Shown in pieces: positions 25,677 to 34,650 of a DNA stretch of 64,000 nucleotides (the stretch's first letter is position 1; every line of letters starts with the position of its first letter). Source of the stretch: Faecalicatena contorta (GTDB taxonomy: Bacteria > Bacillota > Clostridia > Lachnospirales > Lachnospiraceae); NCBI RefSeq assembly GCF_003149105.1, contig NZ_QGDS01000011.1, positions 62,001 through 126,000 of the forward strand. The letters run 5' to 3'. The notes below the pieces were generated by a model. That model saw only the letters and a program-made list of their open reading frames with translations, was not told where the DNA came from and made no database searches. A program made the translations under genes and the position numbers.

Positions 25677-26636
25677 TTATTCAAAATCTGAAACGTTGTC
25701 CGCTTTAATAACTGATACGCCTGTATCTGTCACTTCACCGCCCAGGTCTGTTTCACCCAAAACTTCCACCGCTGCTTTCATGCCTTCATATCCCATAACA
25801 TCCGGGTTTTGAGCCATAGATGCCACCAGATATCCGCCCTTAATCAGCTGAAGAATTGTATCTGATTTATCAAAGCCAACTCCTACGGCTTCACTATCCC
25901 CTGCTTCCTGAATGGCATTCCCCACTCCTGTTGAAGAGCCTTCATTTGTGCCAAAAATACCAACACATCCGGCAGTGATGTAATTTGCAGCAATATCCTT
26001 TGCTTTAGCCGCATCCCCCTCACAGTACTGGGTTGCCAGGACTTCAAAATCTGTTCCTTCAAACACGCTTCTAAAGCCCTCTTCTCTTAAAACCGTAGAA
26101 GTTGAAGCTGCATTTGTATTGATAACCCCAATCTTTCCTGAAGTAATTCCTTTTTCCTTCAAGGAATCTATCATATTCTCACCTGCTGTTTTTCCGGCCG
26201 CTTCATTATCCGTAGAAAATGTCGCTTCTGCATCAATATTGGCCGGAGAGTCTACATAAATAATCTTAATCCCCTCTGAAATAGCCTCTTCTAATGTTGC
26301 AGTAATCGCATCCGGACCGTTTGCAGCAATAATAATTGCGTCTGCACCACCAGCAATTGCATTATTTACACATTCAATTTGTTTTGCATCATCTTTTACA
26401 TCTGGTGCAAGCCAGGTATAGTTTACATTCCCAAGCTCCTCTACCGCTTTCTGGCATCCTTTATCCAGATTTACCCAGTGCTGGTCCATCTGATCCATTG
26501 TTATCAGATAAACATTGTAACTTTCTCCATCCTTGCCTGACTCCTTATCCCCTTCTGCATTTCCTGAATTACAGCCGGCTAATAATGATACCGCCATTAC
26601 TGCACTTAAAATCACTCCTAATAATCTCTTTTTCAT
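25677..26636 (-). CDS. Sugar ABC transporter substrate-binding lipoprotein (RbsB-like)
   Basis: 319 residues. Signal peptide with lipobox SLLAGC, then a periplasmic-binding-protein type I fold (YNVYLITMDQMDQHWVNLDK, AIIIAANGPDAI, GIFGTNEGSSTGVGNAI, VGVGFDKSD). The family binds ribose, allose, galactose, autoinducer-2 and related sugars. ATG 26636 follows GAGGAGG with a good spacing; the frame extends 11 codons further without one. It is the third gene of the ABC operon, upstream of manA. Confidence 0.92.
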   Translation of the reverse strand: MKKRLLGVILSAVMAVSLLAGCNSGNAEGDKESGKDGESYNVYLITMDQMDQHWVNLDKGCQKAVEELGNVNYTWLAPDVKDDAKQIECVNNAIAGGADAIIIAANGPDAITATLEEAISEGIKIIYVDSPANIDAEATFSTDNEAAGKTAGENMIDSLKEKGITSGKIGVINTNAASTSTVLREEGFRSVFEGTDFEVLATQYCEGDAAKAKDIAANYITAGCVGIFGTNEGSSTGVGNAIQEAGDSEAVGVGFDKSDTILQLIKGGYLVASMAQNPDVMGYEGMKAAVEVLGETDLGGEVTDTGVSVIKADNVSDFE

Positions 26637-26672
26637 CGTCTTTTCCTCCTCTTTTTTATTCTGAAACAAACT

Positions 26673-27671
26673 TTACGATTTTTTCTTTGTCTTTCCTGTT
26701 CTTACTACAACATCAAGTAATACAGAAATTACTACTATGACTCCAATGACAATATTTCTAATTGCAACCGGCGCGCCCGCAAATTGAAGACCATTTTGCA
26801 GCACTCCCCAGATTGCGGCTCCCACAACTGTTCCAAGCAGGATTCCCTGCCCTCCAAGTGTACTGACACCACCAATTACGGAAGCTGCAACTGCATACAT
26901 CTCATACATATTTCCGGCATCCATCGTTCCCATACCAGATGTGGCACAAATAGTCAGTCCGACAACTGCAGAACAGAATGAACTTATCAGATATACCTTT
27001 ATCGTTGTTCCGACTACGCTTACTCCTGACAGTTTTGCAGCATCAACATTGCTTCCGATTGCATAGATATGGCGCCCTGTCCTTGTCTTACTTAGAACGA
27101 AATTGAAAACAACCCATAATATAATTGCAATCCAGACCGTGTTGTAAATTCCTGCAAATTTACCATAATAAAAGAAATCTCTGAACCCCTTTGCAGCATT
27201 TCCAATGGAATCTGTATTATAGTTATTATTTACAATCTGAGCGATTCCTCTCGCAATTGTCATTGTTCCCAGGGTTGCAATAAATGGGGGCAGCTGGCAT
27301 CTTGCCACCAGGACACCATTTACAATTCCAACCAGCAGACAGCAAATTACTGTAATTAAAACTGCCACCCATGGATTTATGCCCTTTGTCATCAATGTTG
27401 CTGAGATCATACAGCTCATGCCTACAACTGAACCAATGGACAAGTCGATATTTGCAGTAATCAGTACATAGGACTGTCCAATACCAATTAAAATAATCGG
27501 TGCAATCTGTCTTAGCAGGTTTCCTACATTTTTAGAAGAAGTAAAAGCAGGATTCAATATTCCAAACGCAATACACAGGATTATTAATCCAATCGCCGCT
27601 GTAATGACCTGCCCCATCCCCCTTGTAGATAAAATTCTTTTCAATGCATTTTTCCTGTACTTGTCTTCCAT
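26673..27671 (-). CDS. Sugar ABC transporter permease (RbsC-like)
   Basis: 332 residues, eight to ten predicted membrane helices, with family motifs (VLITANIDLSIGSVVGMS, NPWVAVLITV, LPPFIATLGTMTIARGIAQ and GRHIYAIGSNVDAAKLSGV). ATG 27671 is preferred since GGAGG lies seven bases upstream; a GTG at 27677 overlaps the stop of the ATPase gene. It forms the channel for the importer with 27674 and 25677. Confidence 0.93.
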   Translation of the reverse strand: MEDKYRKNALKRILSTRGMGQVITAAIGLIILCIAFGILNPAFTSSKNVGNLLRQIAPIILIGIGQSYVLITANIDLSIGSVVGMSCMISATLMTKGINPWVAVLITVICCLLVGIVNGVLVARCQLPPFIATLGTMTIARGIAQIVNNNYNTDSIGNAAKGFRDFFYYGKFAGIYNTVWIAIILWVVFNFVLSKTRTGRHIYAIGSNVDAAKLSGVSVVGTTIKVYLISSFCSAVVGLTICATSGMGTMDAGNMYEMYAVAASVIGGVSTLGGQGILLGTVVGAAIWGVLQNGLQFAGAPVAIRNIVIGVIVVISVLLDVVVRTGKTKKKS

Positions 27672-27673
27672 CT

Positions 27674-29182
27674 TCACGCCTCCCCGACTTTTCTCTCAAA
27701 TGATGTGGCATATTTTAAAATCTTATCCTGTGATGCCCCTTCCACTGACAGCTCTCCCGTTATCTTTCCATCACACATAACCAGAATCCTGTCAGCTACA
27801 CCCATCACTTCCGGCATTTCTGATGATACAAATACCACTCCGATACCTTCTTTTTTTAAGTTGTTCATCAGATTATAAATTTCAACCTTTGCCGCCACAT
27901 CAATTCCTCTTGTCGGCTCATCAAAAATCACAACTCTTGAATTTCTTGCCAGCCATTTTCCAACTACAACCTTCTGCTGGTTTCCTCCTGAAAGGCTTCC
28001 CGCATCAACATCTGCATTTGCCAGCTTAATTTTTAACTCTTTGACAGCTTTGTTAACCATGTCATTTTCTTTCTTTTTACTGACTACACCCATTTTATTA
28101 CAGATAATATCCAGATTGGGAAGTGCTATATTATCTTTGATGCTCAGCTTAGTACATAATCCGTCCTTTTTCCTATCTTCAGGTGCAAGAACGATTCCTG
28201 CTTTTATGGCATCCTCTGGTTTATGTATGACAACTTCCTCTCCATCAAGGAAAATCTGTCCACTGTCTTTTTCATCTACACCAAATATCGCCCGTGTTGT
28301 CTCAGTCCTGCCAGCCCCCATTAGTCCGGCAATCCCTACAATCTCTCCTTCAAATACTTCAAAGTTTATGTCCCTCACAAGTTTTCCCGCATTCAGATTA
28401 CGCACCTCAAAAATCTTTTTGCCCTTTTCACATTCTACTTTAGGAAATTTTTCTTTTATTTCTCTCCCGACCATATACGTGATAATCTCTTCCATATCAT
28501 CAACATTAAATTTCATGCTGGTGATATGTTGTCCGTCTCTTAAGATTGTAACCCGGTCTACAATATGCTGCAGCTCTTCCAGACGATGTGAGATATAGAC
28601 GATTCCGCAGCCTTCTGACTTTAATTGTCTGATAATCCGGAATAAATCGTCTATTTCTTTGGAAGTCAATGCACTGGTCGGCTCATCCATAATCAATACT
28701 TTCGCATTTGTAGATAAAGCCTTTGCAATTTCTACCATCTGTTGTTTTGAAACTGCAAGATCGCTTACTACTGCATTGGGGCTGATATCAATATTCAACT
28801 TTTGTAAAATTGCCCCTGCTTCTTTCACCATCTTCCGTTCTGACAGAACTCCTGATTTCGTCTTTTCTCTTCCCAGAAAAATATTCTCCGCAACCGTCAA
28901 ATGGGAACACATATTCAATTCCTGATGAATAATGGCAATTCCCATTTCTTGGGCCTTTTTCGGTGTAATATCCTGTACCTCCTGTCCAAAGACCTTCATT
29001 GTTCCTTTGTCTCTGGTATATACACCACTCAATATTTTCATCAGTGTGGATTTGCCCGCCCCGTTTTCTCCAAGCAGCGCTAATACTTCTCCGGCTTTCA
29101 GGTTAAACTGCACATTATCCAATGCCATAACTCCAGGAAATGTTTTCGTTATCCCTTCCAATTCAACAATGTACTCTTCCAT
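27674..29182 (-). CDS. Sugar ABC transporter ATP-binding protein (RbsA-like, two NBDs)
   Basis: 502 residues, two fused nucleotide-binding domains. First: Walker A GENGAGKSTLM, signature region LAVSKQQMVEIAKAL, Walker B VLIMDEPTSAL, H-loop YISHRLEE. Second: degenerate Walker A GLMGAGRTE, signature LSGGNQQKVVVGKWL, Walker B VVIFDEPTRGID. This is the normal RbsA pattern. ATG 29182 is used because AAAGGTGA lies just upstream; an upstream five-codon frame overlaps this site. It is the first gene of the importer operon. Compare the degenerate homologue at 29342. Confidence 0.93.
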   Translation of the reverse strand: MEEYIVELEGITKTFPGVMALDNVQFNLKAGEVLALLGENGAGKSTLMKILSGVYTRDKGTMKVFGQEVQDITPKKAQEMGIAIIHQELNMCSHLTVAENIFLGREKTKSGVLSERKMVKEAGAILQKLNIDISPNAVVSDLAVSKQQMVEIAKALSTNAKVLIMDEPTSALTSKEIDDLFRIIRQLKSEGCGIVYISHRLEELQHIVDRVTILRDGQHITSMKFNVDDMEEIITYMVGREIKEKFPKVECEKGKKIFEVRNLNAGKLVRDINFEVFEGEIVGIAGLMGAGRTETTRAIFGVDEKDSGQIFLDGEEVVIHKPEDAIKAGIVLAPEDRKKDGLCTKLSIKDNIALPNLDIICNKMGVVSKKKENDMVNKAVKELKIKLANADVDAGSLSGGNQQKVVVGKWLARNSRVVIFDEPTRGIDVAAKVEIYNLMNNLKKEGIGVVFVSSEMPEVMGVADRILVMCDGKITGELSVEGASQDKILKYATSFERKVGEA

Positions 29183-29187
29183 TCTCG

Positions 29188-29205
29188 TCACCTTTCATGC
29201 TTCAT
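29188..29205 (-). other. Five-codon upstream frame (MKHER) before the RbsA-like gene
   Basis: ATG AAG CAT GAA AGG TGA follows a strong AAAGGAGGAGG site. Its last two codons make up the ribosome binding site (AAAGGTGA) of the RbsA-like gene, whose ATG lies five bases after the stop. Translation of the short frame would thus affect initiation of the main gene. Whether it is translated is unknown. Confidence 0.4.
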
Positions 29206-29242
29206 TGTTTTGCCTCCTCCTTTAAAAATAAAGGGTTTGTAT

Positions 29243-29271
29243 GTTGTAGGAAACGCAGCTTCCTATGACAA
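29243..29271 (-). promoter_or_regulatory. Candidate weak promoter of the sugar ABC operon
   Basis: On the minus strand TTGTCA (29266-29271) and TACAAC (29243-29248) are 17 bases apart. The poor -10 box would fit a promoter needing an activator, such as the YesN-like regulator encoded upstream. An inverted repeat TAGGAA/TTCCTA sits inside the spacer region. Confidence 0.4.
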
Positions 29272-29300
29272 AATAATAGCATTCCGAATATCGGAATGCT
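29272..29300 (-). terminator. Terminator after the degenerate ABC ATPase gene
   Basis: AGCATTCCGA and TCGGAATGCT (29278-29287 and 29291-29300) form a perfect 10-bp stem with a 3-base loop; the minus-strand RNA continues AUUAUUUU. It separates the sensory operon (29342-34340) from the importer operon. Confidence 0.85.
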
Positions 29301-29341
29301 ACGGGGGCATCTTTGGAATGTAGGGGACATTCTTCACTTCT

Positions 29342-30799
29342 TTATATATCCAGCTGGATATCCGAAAATTCTTCCGGAAGAAACTCTTTCTTTTTATAGC
29401 CCTCCTCAATAAGAATAAATTTATCCGCTATGTGCAAATTATCAGATATCGTAAATGCCAGAATAATTACCGCTATTTCCTTTTGTTTTAACATTCTGAT
29501 CAGTTCTATAATATGAAATCTTAAATACATATCTGCGTCAGTGAATGGCTGGGCAATAAACACCACTTTGGGATTTTGAAGCAGTATCCGGTAATAAACC
29601 AAATTATATAAATCCGTCTTGTCAAGCTTATTAAGGTCGGTTTCATACAAAGCTTTACCCAGTTCCTTATAATATTCCTTCTGTATGCTTGCTTTTAATT
29701 TACCTGATATATAGACTGTTTTCTTTCTATTGTCTAAAAATGTGCAAAAGTTATCAATAAAGCTTAAGTTATAATACATGTTATTTTTTATCGGATTCTC
29801 ATCTATAACCCCAATCTGATATTTCCAGCTCTTTTTCTCAATTTTCTTCTGCACTCCCTCAGTCTCAGAATATATCTCTCCGCTGTTCATCCTGTTTTCT
29901 CCAATGAGACAGCTGATTACGTCCTGCTGTACCTTATTACTTCTGTCATATAAAACAACGCATGTCCCCCTCTGAACCTCGAAGGTAAAATCTTTTAAGT
30001 ATTCTGTAGTAATACCTCTGAACAAAATTTTACCTTCCGCACAGCTTCTGTTCAAAAAGGTTTCCGGTTTGTCCATTGAAATCGTATACGGAAGTATATT
30101 CTGCTCAAACAATTCATCTTTCTCAAATACTTTAATAATACTGCCGCTTTTCATAAGTGCTACCCTGTCTGATATTGGGAACACTTCTTCATGGTGGTTT
30201 CCAATATATATGATCCCATAGCCATTTAACACCAGCCGCTTCAGAAACAGCTTAAACGCCTTAAGATCCTTTTCGCTCAGTTCACTGCTTATATTATCGA
30301 TAACAATCACTTTAATACCCTGAACAACGGCTTTGATAATTTCTACAACACATCTTTGATATTCAGTCAGCTGGTCGCCAAAATCATAGGGATTAATTTC
30401 TATATCAATTTCAGATTTTTCCAGCAGCCGGTAAAACTGCTGAGCCAGAACTTTAGAATTTATTATATACTTTCTAAATCCTCTTTTCAGCACAAATACA
30501 TTGTCCAAAACATTTAAATGATCTATGAGCTTGCTTTTCTGGGATAATATATATACTTTATTAAACGTGTTATCACTGTATTTATAGCTGTTTACCAGCA
30601 TCTCTTTAAAATATATTCTGCCGAATCTAATACTGCTGTTTTGATACAGAATTTCAAGCAGCTTCTCTTTTCCGTGCTCATCAACAGCTATCAGTCCCAG
30701 TATTTCCCCTGCAAATAAATGCAGGTTAAAATTATTCAGGTTGGTTTTTGTCACATCACTTGTAATAACATTCTCTAGTCTGATTATCTCATTTCTCAT
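29342..30799 (-). CDS. Degenerate RbsA-like ABC ATPase, probably catalytically inactive
   Basis: 485 residues, with the length and two-domain layout of RbsA but with its catalytic motifs lost. First half: the Walker A position reads AVDEHGKEKLL (no GxxGxGKS), the signature LTEYQR, Walker B VIVIDNISSEL with Asn169 in place of the catalytic Glu, and the H-loop IYIGNHHEE with Asn instead of His. Second half: VVLYDRSNKVQQ at Walker A and VVFIAQPFTDAD at Walker B, where Asp-Glu is Ala-Gln. The frame is otherwise intact, so it is not a pseudogene by sequence. It is 4 bases after a sensor kinase gene and next to a canonical RbsABC operon. A regulatory or docking role is inferred. Confidence 0.85.
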   Translation of the reverse strand: MRNEIIRLENVITSDVTKTNLNNFNLHLFAGEILGLIAVDEHGKEKLLEILYQNSSIRFGRIYFKEMLVNSYKYSDNTFNKVYILSQKSKLIDHLNVLDNVFVLKRGFRKYIINSKVLAQQFYRLLEKSEIDIEINPYDFGDQLTEYQRCVVEIIKAVVQGIKVIVIDNISSELSEKDLKAFKLFLKRLVLNGYGIIYIGNHHEEVFPISDRVALMKSGSIIKVFEKDELFEQNILPYTISMDKPETFLNRSCAEGKILFRGITTEYLKDFTFEVQRGTCVVLYDRSNKVQQDVISCLIGENRMNSGEIYSETEGVQKKIEKKSWKYQIGVIDENPIKNNMYYNLSFIDNFCTFLDNRKKTVYISGKLKASIQKEYYKELGKALYETDLNKLDKTDLYNLVYYRILLQNPKVVFIAQPFTDADMYLRFHIIELIRMLKQKEIAVIILAFTISDNLHIADKFILIEEGYKKKEFLPEEFSDIQLDI

Positions 30800-30803
30800 A
30801 TTA

Positions 30804-31805
30804 TCACTCTTTTATAACGGGAAGCACAATCTGTACATCTGTTCCGACATTCCTCAGGCTCTGAATAAAAATACCATACTCTTCTCCATATAGAAGCTTA
30901 ATTCTGTTGTTGACATTTAATATAGCAATACCACCCTTTTTTTGTTTTGATTCCGTAATGTCTTCCAAAGAATTTGTCAGCAGCTTTGTATTCAGTTCTT
31001 CCAGCGTTTCCTTCTCTATTCCCATTCCATCATCAGAAATTTTTATTAAAAGCCTTTTTGCAGTATAGTTCACCTGAATTTTCAAAGTTCCCTGCCCAAG
31101 TTTATTTTCAATTCCATGATAAACTGCATTTTCTACAATAGGCTGCAGAATAAGCTTAGGTAACTTAAAGCTCAAAACGGACAAATCATCCCCATATTCT
31201 ATCTTCAGCTGCAGTTTCTCACCAAAGCGGTATTTCTGAATAATGTAATAATTTTCCACATTTGCCAGCTCATCTTCAAGTGTAACCATTTTATCAATAT
31301 TTGATATCGTATACCGGAAAAATGTTGCAAGGGCTTCAGCCATATTTGCTACACGGTCCATATCAGAACACAGAGCCTCACTTCTGATTCCTTCCAGAGT
31401 ATTATATAGAAAATGTGGATTGATTTGATTTTGCAGTGCAAGATACTGTGCCTGTTTCTTTGACAGGTTTAATATTTTCGTTTTGTCCAGCTTCTCGCTC
31501 TGGCATTTATACACTGCATCAATCATATCTGAAATCATCACATTTTTTTCATACTCTTCTTCTGTAATATATCCTTCAATATATAATTGACAAAATTTCT
31601 CTATTTTCTTATTGCGCCGGTAGACTAGAAAGTACCCTGTATATGCCGCTAAAACAGCACCTGCCGTTCCTCCAGCCAGAAACACATAATATTTATGCTC
31701 ATTGACACTGATAAAAAACAGCATGAGCAGCAGAAATATGTGTATAGCCCCCAATATGTATATCCATATTTTTATAGCCTTTGAAATAGAATATCTATGC
31801 TTCAT
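30804..31805 (-). CDS. YesM-like sensor histidine kinase without extracellular domain
   Basis: 333 residues. Two N-terminal membrane helices (about 12-33 and 41-62) are separated by only six or seven residues, so there is no sensor ectodomain, unlike most YesM kinases. A cytoplasmic stretch (65-120) leads to the His_kinase domain with QNQINPHFLYNTLEGI (His131), then ATPase motifs PKLILQPIVENAVYHG, DDGMGI and GGIAILNVNNRI. It presumably phosphorylates the regulator encoded upstream. Lack of a sensor implies that its signal comes from the membrane or a partner protein. Confidence 0.92.
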   Translation of the reverse strand: MKHRYSISKAIKIWIYILGAIHIFLLLMLFFISVNEHKYYVFLAGGTAGAVLAAYTGYFLVYRRNKKIEKFCQLYIEGYITEEEYEKNVMISDMIDAVYKCQSEKLDKTKILNLSKKQAQYLALQNQINPHFLYNTLEGIRSEALCSDMDRVANMAEALATFFRYTISNIDKMVTLEDELANVENYYIIQKYRFGEKLQLKIEYGDDLSVLSFKLPKLILQPIVENAVYHGIENKLGQGTLKIQVNYTAKRLLIKISDDGMGIEKETLEELNTKLLTNSLEDITESKQKKGGIAILNVNNRIKLLYGEEYGIFIQSLRNVGTDVQIVLPVIKE

Positions 31806-31834
31806 TTCTTCCTTCCTATCCTGTACATCATTGA

Positions 31835-33448
31835 TTAGGAATATATTTTTCTGTATTCATTTGGCTTCAGCCCTGTTACCTTTTTAAAGTTCTTAGTAAA
31901 GTATTTTACATCACTATATCCAACGGCTTCACATACAGATGATACATTCATATTCGTTTCTCTCAGCAGCTCTCTTGCATGGCTCATCCTTAAATCTGTC
32001 AGATATTCCAGAAATGTCACTCCGGTTTCTTTTTTAAAAAGCGAACTGAAATACGCAGAATTAAAGCCAACAAAATTACTAACAATTTCCAATGTCAAAC
32101 TACGATTGTAATTTTCTTCAATATAGTATTTTGCATCACGTATCGGCTTGTTATCAAGCATCTTTTTATCCTGCACTGCCCGGCGCATGGATCCCAGAAT
32201 CTTCCTTACCAGAAAAGAGAAAATTTCATTAACATTTCCGATATTATCAATATTTTTACAGCATTCCTCAAAAAAACTATCCGCATCGCTGATCTTAATG
32301 TTATTTTTCTGCATTGTAAAAAGATATAGATTTAAAGCTTCTTTACACATCTGCATAATTTCATGCCCTGTGGCATCCTCTTTACCCACAAGAACTGTTT
32401 TTAAATATTCAAATGCCGCTTTAATTTGTGTCTCATTCAGATTTTCCAGCGCCGCACTTAGTTTTTTATTAAACTCATAAAAAACCTGGCTTTCTGCCAT
32501 AACATTAAGCGAAATTTCGCGGCCTTCAATCATACGGTTTATACCAATTAAAATTCTCTGTTCAGTTGCCCATATTGCAGTTTTTAATGATAAATAAATT
32601 TCTTCTAACTTTTCTTTCTTTACTCCCAGACCAAATGTTATCTGGAAATTTTCAAATATCTCTTTTTGAAGAAGAATATCATTCAGCAGATTTTGCAGAC
32701 CTCTTCTGATTTCTTTATATTGCAGCGGTTCATAATTTAAAATTAAAGTACAATAGTTATCATCAAAAAACTTTTCACATTCGAAACATATTTCTCTGAT
32801 ATGTCTGTCAATTCCTTGTGCAAATTTATCCTGAATATATGTACTGCTTTTTTTAGTACTTTCATCCAAACCGTCAATTTTTATGACAATTGCCTGAAAA
32901 CTGCCTTCTTTAAAATTAAAATAATATTCTTTGTTTATTTTTTCCAACGTCAGCTCATCTTTTGTACGGCCTTTTTTATAAAGAACCTCCATAAAAAATG
33001 TTGTTCTTACCTTTTCCCGATTACTTTGGATTGTAATTCTATTTCGCTCTTCCTGAGTTAAGCGGTTGCATTTTGAAAGGTATTCCTTTTTTATATTTTT
33101 TAAAACATCACATAGTTCTTTCTTTTTGATTGGCTTAAGCAGATAATCTTTTACCCCATATTGAATTGCTTGTTTTGCATAATCAAACTGTTGATAGCCG
33201 CTGATAATTACAAAAGCTATGTCATCTGATATTTCCTGTGCCCGTTTAATCAGCTCCAGCCCGTTATATCCCGGCATCCGTATATCCGAAATTACAATAT
33301 CAGGCTTAATCTTCTGTATTGCTTCCAATGCCTCTACACCGTCATGCACTATAGCCGATACATTCATATCCAGTTCTTCCCAATTAATCAATTTACAAAT
33401 CAGCTGACAAACTTTCTCCTCATCATCTGCAATTATTACTTTAATCAA
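31835..33448 (-). CDS. YesN-like response regulator with AraC-type DNA-binding domain
   Basis: 537 residues. Receiver domain 1-120 (IIADDEEKVC, phospho-Asp55 in VISDIRMPGYNG, Lys in YLLKPI). A long middle region of about 300 residues resembles the helical linker of YesN regulators. The C-terminal 100 residues hold two AraC helix-turn-helix units (LTLEIVSNFVGFNSAYFSSL and NVSSVCEAVGYSDVKYFTKN). The start codon is TTG 33448, with GGAGG seven bases upstream. It probably controls the sugar importer operon and possibly its own operon. Confidence 0.92.
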   Translation of the reverse strand: MIKVIIADDEEKVCQLICKLINWEELDMNVSAIVHDGVEALEAIQKIKPDIVISDIRMPGYNGLELIKRAQEISDDIAFVIISGYQQFDYAKQAIQYGVKDYLLKPIKKKELCDVLKNIKKEYLSKCNRLTQEERNRITIQSNREKVRTTFFMEVLYKKGRTKDELTLEKINKEYYFNFKEGSFQAIVIKIDGLDESTKKSSTYIQDKFAQGIDRHIREICFECEKFFDDNYCTLILNYEPLQYKEIRRGLQNLLNDILLQKEIFENFQITFGLGVKKEKLEEIYLSLKTAIWATEQRILIGINRMIEGREISLNVMAESQVFYEFNKKLSAALENLNETQIKAAFEYLKTVLVGKEDATGHEIMQMCKEALNLYLFTMQKNNIKISDADSFFEECCKNIDNIGNVNEIFSFLVRKILGSMRRAVQDKKMLDNKPIRDAKYYIEENYNRSLTLEIVSNFVGFNSAYFSSLFKKETGVTFLEYLTDLRMSHARELLRETNMNVSSVCEAVGYSDVKYFTKNFKKVTGLKPNEYRKIYS

Positions 33449-33461
33449 ACCGAACCTCCAT

Positions 33462-34340
33462 TTACCCAGTAATTCTTATTTTGTAAAAAATACTGTAATA
33501 ACCTCCCTGTTTCAGACAAATTAGATTTTCCTGCTTTTCCAGTTCTTCAATTATTCCTTTTCTTGACGGCAGAGAACTCCATGGTTCCAGGCACACATAT
33601 GGTGCGTCCGTATTCGGCATATGCCAAATTCCAAGAAAGTCCATCTTCTGGTTTTCTATTTCTAAAGCATTCTTCCCTTTATCCGACCTCAGACAAATTC
33701 TTCTCGGTGCATTCCTTAAGATAATAGCGTCATCCCTAAACATATCATGATGCAGATTTATTTTGTCCTGCTGATCAAATTCAAATTTCTTGTACTTTCC
33801 CAACACAAAACAATCATCTGACATTTCTACTCTTTCCATATTTTTAGGGTTTTTAAACTGAATATAGTAATCTTCAAACTTCAGCCCCTTTTCAAAGGGT
33901 ACATTAAATCCCGGATGTCCACCGACTCCAAAAAACATCTTTTTGCTGTCTTTATTTCTCACACTGTAATGCACTTCCAACTGATTTTGGGTAAGCTTGT
34001 ACGTAATGCGAACGTCAAATTTATATGGATACTGCTGAAATGTCTTATTGTTACTCTTAAGTGAAAATACTATTTTGCTCTTATCCATATATCTCAGAGA
34101 CAATTCTGAATCCTTCAAAAAACCATGAATCCCCATTTTATATACTTTACCATTTAGCATATATTGTCCTTGTGTAAGCCTGGCAATATACGGGAACAGG
34201 TTTGGCGCTCTGTCTTCCCAGTATTCTGTATTTCCCTGCCATAGATATTCCGTATCATCCTTGTCTTTGAGCGACCAGAGCTCTCCTCCTGCCGAATTTA
34301 TCTTTATACATAATATATCGTTTTCTAATGAATATACCAT
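33462..34340 (-). CDS. Aldose 1-epimerase family protein
   Basis: 292 residues with the galactose-mutarotase-like fold (ILCIKINSAGGELWSLKDKD, YLWQGNTEYWEDRAPNLFPY, GVGGHPGFNVPF, CLEPWSS). It belongs to the LacX-like subgroup, which converts between anomers of free or phosphorylated aldoses. It is the first gene of the operon with the two-component system and the degenerate ATPase, which supports a sugar as the signal. GGAAGAGG precedes ATG 34340. Confidence 0.88.
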   Translation of the reverse strand: MVYSLENDILCIKINSAGGELWSLKDKDDTEYLWQGNTEYWEDRAPNLFPYIARLTQGQYMLNGKVYKMGIHGFLKDSELSLRYMDKSKIVFSLKSNNKTFQQYPYKFDVRITYKLTQNQLEVHYSVRNKDSKKMFFGVGGHPGFNVPFEKGLKFEDYYIQFKNPKNMERVEMSDDCFVLGKYKKFEFDQQDKINLHHDMFRDDAIILRNAPRRICLRSDKGKNALEIENQKMDFLGIWHMPNTDAPYVCLEPWSSLPSRKGIIEELEKQENLICLKQGGYYSIFYKIRITG

Positions 34341-34381
34341 ATAATCCTCTTCCTTTTCCGCTTTTTATAACTATGGGTTCA

Positions 34382-34390
34382 ATTATAACA
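34382..34390 (-). promoter_or_regulatory. Extended -10 promoter of the epimerase/two-component operon
   Basis: TGTTATAAT on the minus strand ends 41 bases before ATG 34340. No consensus -35 lies 17 bases upstream, typical for extended -10 promoters. Two further TATAAT hexamers occur within 90 bases upstream, so the exact start is uncertain. Confidence 0.5.
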
Positions 34391-34583
34391 AATACATATC
34401 ATATAAACCAGTTCTTTACTTAAATTACTAATTATAACCTTGATTTCGTATAAGTTTGCTTTCTATAAATTATAATCTTTTGCCATAACAGCAGAGTAAG
34501 GATACCTTCTTTTTTCATAAAATGCTGATACTTAATCTAAAAATAAATACTCTGCTTCTTCGGGAATGATAGGGACCTTTGAA

Positions 34584-34623
34584 GAAAAAAACAGCTGCTA
34601 TACCTATAAGGCCAGCAACCGTT
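34584..34623 (-). terminator. Terminator of the hxlAB-dehydrogenase operon
   Basis: On the minus strand a 10-bp stem (34614-34623 with 34591-34600), including two G-U pairs, with a 13-base internal loop or small inner helix, is followed by seven U residues. It lies 28 bases beyond the dehydrogenase stop at 34651. The rest of the 34341-34650 interval holds only the promoter above. Confidence 0.82.
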
Positions 34624-34650
34624 TTTCATTTTTGATTCTGGAAACTTTTT

